Of a stretch of 64,000 nucleotides of DNA, positions 57,873 through 64,000 are shown piece after piece (position 1 is the first letter of the stretch; each line of letters begins with the position of its first letter). Origin of the DNA: an uncultured Pelagibacteraceae bacterium. GTDB lineage: Bacteria; Pseudomonadota; Alphaproteobacteria; Pelagibacterales; Pelagibacteraceae. The notes beneath the pieces are model-generated. The model was given only the letters and a program-made list of their open reading frames with translations. It was not told where the DNA came from and did not search any database. Both the position numbers and the translations under genes were made by a program. The stretch covers positions 18,874 to 82,873 of the forward strand of contig CACCRN010000002.1 of NCBI GenBank assembly GCA_902548405.1, read 5' to 3'.

Positions 57873-58391
57873 CTAATTTCTTTTAATTAATTCTTCAATA
57901 GATAATTCTTCATAATGTTCAGTTGGCTGAACAATCCAAGGATCAGAATCTAGTATTACAGGACAGAAGTCTGGTTCGAAAGTTGATGATTTTTTTTTCC
58001 AAAGACAAGCTGTTTTAACTTCTTTTATAAAATCTTTTGTTTGAGGATAATTTTTTAACCACTCAATACTTTTATTTAAAGTTAGACCAGTATCAGAAAG
58101 ATCATCTATCAATAAAACTTTACTAAAATCCTCGTTATTAGCTAATGAGCTTATTTCTCTCGCAAACATAAGTTCACCTTGCTTATCTTCCATTCCTTCA
58201 CCTGAATAACTTTGAATAACAATGTAGGCTATTGGTAATTTTAAAATCCTTGATAAGATATCAAGGATTGGTGCAGCACCTCTCATAATACCAATTAAAA
58301 CTGTAGGTTTGTATTCTTTGTGAATTTGTATTGCCAGTTTCTCAACAATTTTTATATATTCATCAAAAGAGATTATGAGTTTGTCAGCCAT
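57873..58391 (-). CDS. Purine phosphoribosyltransferase (Gpt/Hpt-like)
   Basis: I chose the ATG at 58391 (172 residues, MADKLIISFDEY), 5 codons inside a longer frame. The PRPP-binding loop VLLIDDLSDTGLTL has the two acidic residues D96-D97, and IGIMRGAAPIL is the pyrophosphate loop. This matches bacterial xanthine/hypoxanthine PRTases. It adjoins the purine permease, supporting purine salvage, though the base preferred is not known. Confidence 0.85.
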   Translation of the reverse strand: MADKLIISFDEYIKIVEKLAIQIHKEYKPTVLIGIMRGAAPILDILSRILKLPIAYIVIQSYSGEGMEDKQGELMFAREISSLANNEDFSKVLLIDDLSDTGLTLNKSIEWLKNYPQTKDFIKEVKTACLWKKKSSTFEPDFCPVILDSDPWIVQPTEHYEELSIEELIKRN

Positions 58392-58425
58392 GAAGTTTAG
58401 TATCATAAGTAAAAAAATTTAAAAA

Positions 58426-58429
58426 GGAG
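58426..58429 (+). promoter_or_regulatory. Shine-Dalgarno deciding the DUF1330 start
   Basis: GGAG in AAGGAG lies two bases before ATG 58432 and five before ATG 58435. The normal spacer favours 58435, although both methionines are in frame. Confidence 0.6.
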
Positions 58430-58434
58430 AAATG

Positions 58435-58731
58435 ATGAAAGTTTACTGGATTGCTTTGTATAAAAAGATAGATAGCCAAGAAAATATTAAAAAATATGGA
58501 GCTAAAGTTACAGATATAATCAAAAGTTATGGAGGTGTACCATTGGTAAGAGGAGGAAAGTTTAATACTTTAGAGGGAGAAACTTACCCAAGAACAGTAA
58601 TTTGGGAATTTCCTAGTTATGACAAAGCTATTGAGTGTCATGACTCTAAGGAATATCAAGAAGGTTGGGCACTCGCAAAAGATACTACCGAAAGAAACTT
58701 GCAGATAGTCGAAGCTTTTAGTATTGAATAG
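58435..58731 (+). CDS. DUF1330 protein
   Basis: This 98-residue protein has the ferredoxin-like DUF1330 pattern: MKVYWIALYKKID, YGGVPLVRGGKF, ETYPRTVIWEFPSYDKAIECH and the C-terminal NLQIVEAFSIE. DUF1330 members are dimeric alpha/beta barrel-like proteins of unknown function, often near oxidoreductases. It is preceded by one of the few clear Shine-Dalgarno sites and overlaps the convergent glycosylase gene by 14 bases. Confidence 0.85.
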   Translation: MKVYWIALYKKIDSQENIKKYGAKVTDIIKSYGGVPLVRGGKFNTLEGETYPRTVIWEFPSYDKAIECHDSKEYQEGWALAKDTTERNLQIVEAFSIE

Positions 58732-59353
58732 GCTCAGGATCTATACTTCTCCAAAGATACCATGTGGCTACAGAACAATATGGGGAAAATCTTCTTTGTA
58801 ATAAGTTTACATAGCTTTCTGGTGGAAGATATTTTTTATTATAATTTTTTGAAATAGCTCTTAGAAGTCCTATATCTTGTACAGGCCATATATTGGGACG
58901 ATTATAAGTAAATAATAAAATCATTTCAGCAGACCATCTACCTATTTGTCTTAGTTTAGATAAATAAATAATTGCTTCTTCATCAGACATACTTGGAATA
59001 ACTTTAGGATTAAATGTTTTGTTTAATACTTGTTCTGCTAAACTTTTTATACCCTTAACTTTTTGTCTGCTTAATCCACAGCTCTTTAATTCAAAGCTTG
59101 ATAATTTATTCACTGTTTTTGCATTAATTTTATTTTTACACTTTTTTTTAAACTTTAAAAAAACTGAGTTAGCGGCAGCTACACTAATTTGTTGACCAAT
59201 TATACTTTTACAAAGAGAAAAGAAAACATCTCGCCTTGATGTAAGAACAGTTTCTGATGGTGACTTATATTTTTTAATCAAAAAAGACATAGTTTTATCT
59301 TTTTTTGATAAAAATTTTTTTGCTTTATTCCAATATGATGGGGTTTTACTCAT
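58718..59353 (-). CDS. DNA-3-methyladenine glycosylase (HhH-GPD superfamily)
   Basis: This 211-residue base-excision repair glycosylase has a helix-hairpin-helix (SKLRQIGRWSAEMILLF) followed by the catalytic aspartate D160 in PVQDIGLLRAI. The N-terminal SIIGQQISVAAANSVFLKFK block is the usual AlkA/MAG-type feature. It probably removes alkylated purines. It overlaps the EamA transporter gene by 8 bases. Confidence 0.9.
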   Translation of the reverse strand: MSKTPSYWNKAKKFLSKKDKTMSFLIKKYKSPSETVLTSRRDVFFSLCKSIIGQQISVAAANSVFLKFKKKCKNKINAKTVNKLSSFELKSCGLSRQKVKGIKSLAEQVLNKTFNPKVIPSMSDEEAIIYLSKLRQIGRWSAEMILLFTYNRPNIWPVQDIGLLRAISKNYNKKYLPPESYVNLLQRRFSPYCSVATWYLWRSIDPEPIQY

Positions 59354-60227
59354 GACGTGAAACAGATAGTTTTTTTTTCAAATACATTTCTCTTCTAAAT
59401 ATAATTATAGATGAAACAATAACTAATAAAGCACCTAATAAAGTTTTAGAAGTTGGTATTTCATTCCAAATAAAATATCCAAATATTATTGCAAAAACTA
59501 ATCCAAGATATTTTAAGGGAGAAACCAAACTAACTTCTGAATATTTATAAGATTGTGATAGCCATAAATTTGCAAGACCACCTAATATACCAACCATTGA
59601 TAACAAAAATAAATCAAATAAACTTGGCAAGATCCATCCCTGATAAAACGATAAAAAACTTAGAAGCATTATCGAGAATGAAAAGAAAAAACTAATCAAC
59701 CAGGCAGGTTCGGTTGATGATAATTTTCTTATAGCAATTGCTACATAGGAAAGACCTAAACAAAAAATAATTGGGTAAATATAATACACATTTAAAGCAC
59801 TAAATCCTGGCTCGGTAATAAATATTATTCCTAAAAATCCAACTAGCACTGCCATCCATCGATATAAACCAACTTTTTCATTTAATAAAAAAATTGAAAA
59901 AATTGTAATAAAAATTGGTGCGGCAAAGGAAATACTTACAACAGTTGCCAAAGGTAAATTTCTAAGTGCAACAAATATAGAAACTAAAGCTATAAGTCCT
60001 GCTAAGCATCTTTTAAAATGAAGTACAGGTCGCGTTGTTTTATAGAAATCAAGATACCGATCTTTAGGAATGAGGAATAAAATTGGGATTATTCCACAAA
60101 AGCCTCTAAAAAACAAAACTTGCCCAACTGGATAATCATCAGACCATTTAACAATTAAATCCATTAGCGAGAAAGCGCATACAGATATAAACATATAAAA
60201 AAAGCCCAATTGATTTTTTGACAACAT
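59346..60227 (-). CDS. EamA-family (DMT) transporter
   Basis: This 293-residue membrane protein has about ten helices in two EamA halves. Typical features are an N-terminal MFISVCAFSLMDLIVK, VLFFRGFCGIIP, PLATVVSISFAAPIF and the C-terminal VSPLKYLGLVFAIIFGYFIWNEIP. The substrate is unknown (metabolite exporters of this family are diverse). It is divergent from msrA with 33 bases between. Confidence 0.9.
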   Translation of the reverse strand: MLSKNQLGFFYMFISVCAFSLMDLIVKWSDDYPVGQVLFFRGFCGIIPILFLIPKDRYLDFYKTTRPVLHFKRCLAGLIALVSIFVALRNLPLATVVSISFAAPIFITIFSIFLLNEKVGLYRWMAVLVGFLGIIFITEPGFSALNVYYIYPIIFCLGLSYVAIAIRKLSSTEPAWLISFFFSFSIMLLSFLSFYQGWILPSLFDLFLLSMVGILGGLANLWLSQSYKYSEVSLVSPLKYLGLVFAIIFGYFIWNEIPTSKTLLGALLVIVSSIIIFRREMYLKKKLSVSRHE

Positions 60228-60260
60228 GTGATTAACTTAGATTAATTAAGGTATTTATCA

Positions 60261-60704
60261 ATGGAAATAGCAATTTTAGGTTTAGGATGTTTTTGGGGAC
60301 CAGAAATAAAGTTCAGTAAACTTGACGGTATCGCAAAAACAGAAGTAGGATATTGTGGAGGTAACTCTGACAAAACAAATTATAAAGAAGTTTGTTCTGG
60401 TACAACCAATCATGCTGAAGTAGTTAAGTTAGAATTTGATCCAAATATAATTTCATACGAAAATATTCTTGAACATTTTTTTAAATTTCATGACCCCACT
60501 ACTTTAAATTCTCAAGGCCCTGACTTTGGTACTCAGTATAGAAGTGAAATTTTTTATACAAACGATGATCAAAAAACTACTGCGGAAAAGATGGTAGAAA
60601 AAGAAAATATTAAACTATCTGGCAAAGTAGTCACAAAAATTTCATTAAATAAAAACTATTGTACAGCAGAAGAGTATCACCAAAAGTATCTGGAAAAGAG
60701 ATAA
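60261..60704 (+). CDS. msrA: Peptide methionine sulfoxide reductase A
   Basis: MsrA repairs oxidised methionine (S-form). It has the catalytic cysteine C10 in GCFWGPE, then TEVGYCGGNSDKTNYKEVCSG and the characteristic EYHQKYL near the end. It has 147 residues, shorter than the usual 160-180 because it starts directly at the active site and ends soon after EYHQKYLEKR. The rhodanese gene begins one base after its stop. Confidence 0.95.
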   Translation: MEIAILGLGCFWGPEIKFSKLDGIAKTEVGYCGGNSDKTNYKEVCSGTTNHAEVVKLEFDPNIISYENILEHFFKFHDPTTLNSQGPDFGTQYRSEIFYTNDDQKTTAEKMVEKENIKLSGKVVTKISLNKNYCTAEEYHQKYLEKR

Positions 60705-60705
60705 T

Positions 60706-61518
60706 ATGTCATTGGTTGATACAGATTGGCTAGAGAAAAATCTAGACAAAGTGAAGATAATTGATTGTTCTTGGCATATGCCTGCTGAAAATAGAAATGC
60801 TCAAGATGAGTTTGATAAAGAGCATATCCCAAGTGCTATTTTTTTTGATTTAGATAAAAATTCAAAACAAGACACAGACCTTCCTCATATGCTTCCAAGC
60901 TTAGTGGCTTGGAATGAAATAATTTCAGACTTAGGAATTTCAAATGATGATCAAATTGTAATTTATGATAATTCAAATGTCATAAGTTCATGCAGAGGTT
61001 GGTATAATTTCATTTATTTTGGTCATGATCCAAAATTGGTTAATGTTCTTGATGGTGGTTTTAAAAAATGGAAAAGTGAAAATAAAAAGACCTCAAATAT
61101 TTCAGCAAATTTAAATAAATCTAACTATGAGGGTAATGAATTATCTAAACTTGTAAAAAATAAAGCCTTAATTGATCAAAATATTTCTAAAAAAGAATTC
61201 AAAGTAGTAGATGCGCGAAGTAGAGAAAGATTTGAAGGTAAAGCTCCAGATCCAAGAAAAAATGTAAGAAGTGGTTCTATCCCAAATTCGGTATGTTTAC
61301 CTTTCGTAGAGGTAATAAATGAAAATAAGACTTTTAAAAATAAAGAGGATTTAAATAAATTATTTCAAGAAATATCAAAGAATTTTGAGGAAAATTTAGT
61401 TTTTTCGTGTGGATCTGGTGTTACTGCATGTGTTTTAGCGCTTGCATATTCTTTAGTTAATACTAAATATCTCCCAACCATTTATGACGGATCTTGGTCA
61501 GAATATGGAAAAATTTAA
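60706..61518 (+). CDS. sseA: Thiosulfate/3-mercaptopyruvate sulfurtransferase
   Basis: This two-domain rhodanese of 270 residues has the catalytic cysteine C235 in SCGSGVTAC, the CGSGVTA form typical of 3-mercaptopyruvate sulfurtransferases. The first domain (about 1-120) is inactive, with STDNxxAR-like segments, and the second has VDARSRERFEG. It lies with msrA and may serve sulfur metabolism or cyanide/persulfide handling. The next gene starts after 3 bases. Confidence 0.92.
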   Translation: MSLVDTDWLEKNLDKVKIIDCSWHMPAENRNAQDEFDKEHIPSAIFFDLDKNSKQDTDLPHMLPSLVAWNEIISDLGISNDDQIVIYDNSNVISSCRGWYNFIYFGHDPKLVNVLDGGFKKWKSENKKTSNISANLNKSNYEGNELSKLVKNKALIDQNISKKEFKVVDARSRERFEGKAPDPRKNVRSGSIPNSVCLPFVEVINENKTFKNKEDLNKLFQEISKNFEENLVFSCGSGVTACVLALAYSLVNTKYLPTIYDGSWSEYGKI

Positions 61519-61521
61519 ATT

Positions 61522-62517
61522 ATGAAAACATCAACTAAAATCACCAGTATAATCGTCATCTTCTTTTTAATTATTGCCATAGTAATTATTGGTAGAACAA
61601 TGATTGGAAATCATTTTAAGAAAAAATTTAGTAAAAGACCTCCTCCCGGAATAATAGTAACCACAACACAAGAGAGAACTTTTGAAAATGTTATAAGTAC
61701 ATATGGAACAGCAGCACCAGTTAAAACCCAGTCATTTAAGGTTGAAAAGTATGAGATATTAAAGCCAATAGATTTTAATAAAAAAGTTAAAAAAGGCGAT
61801 GTTGTTGCTAATCTTAAGAATCGGAAAATTATTGCTCAATTTGATGGGGTTATTGGAAAAAGAGAATTTTCTGAAGATTTAGAAGTATCAAAATCTTCTT
61901 TATTAATTAATTTAGAAGATACTAGCTCACTGTATTGCGATGTTGATATACCAGAAATTTTTGTTCCATTTATAAAAGTTGGTTTACCTGTTGATATAAA
62001 GTTTTCTGGATATAAAAACAAAATTTATAAAGGTGAAGTTGACTCCTTCGCAAGCAGAATAAGTCAAGACACCAGATCATTAGCTACAAGAATAAAAATG
62101 GATAATAAATCTGGAGAAATTTTACCAGGTTCATTTTTAGAAATTTCAATTAAATACAATGTTAGAGATGGTTTAAGTGCACCTGACACAAGCACAATAG
62201 TCGAAGGTGAAAATATATTTATTTATAAAGTGGATGAGAAAAATAAAGTAATGAAAACAAATGTTACTGTAGGTGATAGATATTTAGGATTTGTAGAGAT
62301 TTTAGATGGATTAAATAAAGGAGATAAAATTGTTGCTGAGGGTACAAAAAAAGTTAGACCAAATTTAACGATTAGACCTATAGAAAAAGGTGCAAAGAAA
62401 AAACAAGGAAATTCTGGTTGGGGTAAAAAAAAGGGATCCAAAAAAACTGAAGAAAAAAAAGGTAAATTTGATTGGTTAAAAAATATTTTTAAAAAATCTG
62501 AAAAAGAAAAAAAATAA
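61522..62517 (+). CDS. RND efflux membrane-fusion (HlyD-type) protein without alpha-hairpin
   Basis: This 331-residue protein has an N-terminal membrane anchor (about 7-28) and periplasmic lipoyl and beta-barrel domains. The two lipoyl halves (KGDVVANL at 91-98 and IIAQFDGVIG at 103-112) are joined by only four residues; typical MFPs have an alpha-hairpin of 60-100 residues there. The C-terminus (about 290-331) is lysine-rich with GKKKGSKKTEEKKG. The RND pump gene begins 4 bases after its stop. Confidence 0.88.
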   Translation: MKTSTKITSIIVIFFLIIAIVIIGRTMIGNHFKKKFSKRPPPGIIVTTTQERTFENVISTYGTAAPVKTQSFKVEKYEILKPIDFNKKVKKGDVVANLKNRKIIAQFDGVIGKREFSEDLEVSKSSLLINLEDTSSLYCDVDIPEIFVPFIKVGLPVDIKFSGYKNKIYKGEVDSFASRISQDTRSLATRIKMDNKSGEILPGSFLEISIKYNVRDGLSAPDTSTIVEGENIFIYKVDEKNKVMKTNVTVGDRYLGFVEILDGLNKGDKIVAEGTKKVRPNLTIRPIEKGAKKKQGNSGWGKKKGSKKTEEKKGKFDWLKNIFKKSEKEKK

Positions 62518-62521
62518 TTAA

Positions 62522-64000
62522 ATGTATATAACCGAAGTTAGTATTAAACGACCTGTTGTTGCTTGGGTAATGTCTTTAATTCTAATTATTTTTGGAATAT
62601 TTGTTTTTGCAGAGCTACCAGTTCGAGAACTTCCAGATGGAATACAGCCTCCAGTAGTTCAAGTTCAAACTGATTATAAATCAGCGTCAGCAGAAATTGT
62701 TGATGAAGAAATAACTCAAAAACTTGAAGATGTTATAGGTGGTGCAGAAGGTATTAAAAACATCGACTCTAGTTCTTTGAATGGACGAAGCAGAATTAAT
62801 ATACAATTTAATACAGATATTGATTTAGACGATGCAGCGAATGATATTAGAGAAAGAGTTGCTCGTGTTGTTGACAATTTACCTAGCGAGTCTAATCCAC
62901 CCCAAATTCTAAAACAAGCAGCAGGTTTCACAACTACAATGTGGGTAGCACTGACATCTCCTACATGGGACGATCTTGATCTTGGAGATTATGCCGAAAG
63001 ATATCTGATAGATGCTTTTTCAAGTGTTCCAAATGTTGGAAGGATCTTAGTTGGCGGACTAAGAGAGCTTAGTGTAAGAGTTTGGATAGATCCTATCAAA
63101 TTAGCAGCCAATAACCTTACAATTCAAGAGGTTGAAAGAGCTTTAAGAAATGAAAATCTTAATATTCCTGCTGGTACATTAGAGGCAAATAATAAAGATT
63201 TAACTTTAAATATAGATAAGTCTTATTCAAACATAGATACTATAAAGCAACTACCTCTAAGAAAAAATAAAGACAAAGTAGTAATACTTTCTGATGTTGC
63301 AAATATAGAATTTGGACCTGTTTCAGAGAAAACTTTATTCAAAGCACAAAGTAAAAATGCACTCAACTTAAAAACTGTAGGAATTGGCATATACGCTAAA
63401 AGTGGTGCTTCAACAGTAGAGTTATCAAACCAAATTAAAGCCAAAATAAAAGAACTAAATAAATCACTTCCAGATGGACTAAGTTTAGAGATAGCATTTA
63501 ATAGAGCAACATATATTGGTGCTGCAATCGAAGAAGTTTATAAAAGTTTAATTATTGCTTTTGTTTTAGTAGTTTTAATTATTTATCTTTTTCTTGGAAA
63601 TCTTAAAGCAGTAATTGTACCAGCTGTAGCTCTTCCTGTTAGTTTAATTGGTTCATTTCTTGGATTATACATTTTTGATCTCTCAATAAATATTTTTGTA
63701 TTATTAAGTTTTATTTTAGCAATAGGAATAATTACTGATGATTCTGTCATTATGACAGATGCTATTTATACTAGAATAGAAAACGGTGAAACACCGCTAG
63801 TTGCTGCTTATAAAGGTTCTAAGCAAATTACTTTTGCTATTATTGCAACTACTTTGATTTTAATTGCGGTATTCTTACCACTAATTTTTATAAAAGGAAT
63901 ATCTGGAACATTGTTTAAAGAAACTGCAATAGCATTATCCTTTTCAATTGTAGTATCATCCTTTGTTGCATTAACTCTGTCGCCAATGCTTGGAAGTAAG
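62522..64000 (+). CDS. RND-family efflux transporter, inner-membrane subunit (3' truncated by window)
   Basis: Translation from ATG 62522 stays open to the window end (493 residues), so the gene is incomplete. It starts MYITEVSIKRPVVAWVMSL, the typical RND N-terminus, followed by PVRELPDGIQPPVVQV and the periplasmic porter domain. Then come helices with FVLVVLIIYLFLGNLKAVIVPA and IGIITDDSVIMTDAIY, holding the proton-relay acidic residues. It is the AcrB/MexB type or a related HAE subgroup; the substrate is unknown. Confidence 0.95.
   Translation, partial: MYITEVSIKRPVVAWVMSLILIIFGIFVFAELPVRELPDGIQPPVVQVQTDYKSASAEIVDEEITQKLEDVIGGAEGIKNIDSSSLNGRSRINIQFNTDIDLDDAANDIRERVARVVDNLPSESNPPQILKQAAGFTTTMWVALTSPTWDDLDLGDYAERYLIDAFSSVPNVGRILVGGLRELSVRVWIDPIKLAANNLTIQEVERALRNENLNIPAGTLEANNKDLTLNIDKSYSNIDTIKQLPLRKNKDKVVILSDVANIEFGPVSEKTLFKAQSKNALNLKTVGIGIYAKSGASTVELSNQIKAKIKELNKSLPDGLSLEIAFNRATYIGAAIEEVYKSLIIAFVLVVLIIYLFLGNLKAVIVPAVALPVSLIGSFLGLYIFDLSINIFVLLSFILAIGIITDDSVIMTDAIYTRIENGETPLVAAYKGSKQITFAIIATTLILIAVFLPLIFIKGISGTLFKETAIALSFSIVVSSFVALTLSPMLGSK

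Overview
The window looks like a piece of chromosome from a SAR11-type alphaproteobacterium (Pelagibacter-like). Four things point there: very AT-rich DNA with lysine/asparagine/isoleucine-rich proteins, extremely tight gene packing with many 4-nt overlaps, typical alphaproteobacterial gene orders (split F0 ATP synthase operon, ispH-thrB-rnhA, the aa3 cytochrome oxidase cluster followed by thrC), and a retinal-making carotenoid cluster. I see no tRNA, rRNA, CRISPR array, insertion sequence, prophage or integrase. This is housekeeping DNA with a few lineage-specific genes. The organism name is inferred from these traits, not from a database match.

Layout. 1-230: end of a DsbA-like thioredoxin. 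239-5168: a short SMC protein, then the F0 half of ATP synthase (atpI, atpB, atpE, b', b). 5208-9520: crtI-crtB-crtY-blh, which together turn geranylgeranyl diphosphate into retinal, running by overlap into ispH, thrB and rnhA (to 11836). 11828-19962 (minus strand): rsmE, the aa3 oxidase genes coxB-coxA-ctaB-small ORF-ctaG-coxC, then surf1, thrC and a peroxiredoxin. 19979-22884: HAD dehalogenase, pirin, quinone reductase, DUF2721. 22928-28554: ubiA, then an inner-core/lipid A set, msbA-waaA-lpxK-lpxL. 28565-37018: DUF2093, purD-rsmD, and a minus-strand run ribF-ileS-lspA-BamF-like lipoprotein-pgi plus a HAD phosphatase. 37085-39210: groES-groEL with a heat-shock-like promoter and a clear terminator. 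39247-41870: tautomerase, a candidate small RNA with its own terminator, a 38-aa basic ORF, typA. 41867-46943: YczE-type membrane protein, DUF6134 protein, FAD oxidoreductase and the TldE/TldD pair. 47030-53410: lineage-specific stretch with a DCC-family thiol protein, an unknown two-TM protein, a lysine-tailed coiled-coil protein, cyclopropane fatty acid synthase, a DapA-like aldolase, a GMD-like dehydratase with glycosyltransferase 9, and a membrane J-domain protein. 53427-64000: oligopeptidase B, Hsp20, a small lipoprotein, purine permease with a phosphoribosyltransferase, DUF1330, a DNA glycosylase, an EamA transporter, msrA, sulfurtransferase, and an RND pump whose inner-membrane subunit runs off the window end.

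The most noteworthy items are: an SMC of only 857 residues with no visible hinge domain; an RND membrane-fusion protein whose lipoyl halves are joined with no alpha-hairpin; a 400-residue protein with a roughly 50% lysine tail and a long coiled coil; a candidate small RNA at about 39.76-39.83 kb; matching RpoH-like promoter elements upstream of groES and hsp20; two small ORFs (41 and 38 aa) easily missed by annotation; and repeated 4-nt TTAR stop-codon overlaps at convergent gene ends.
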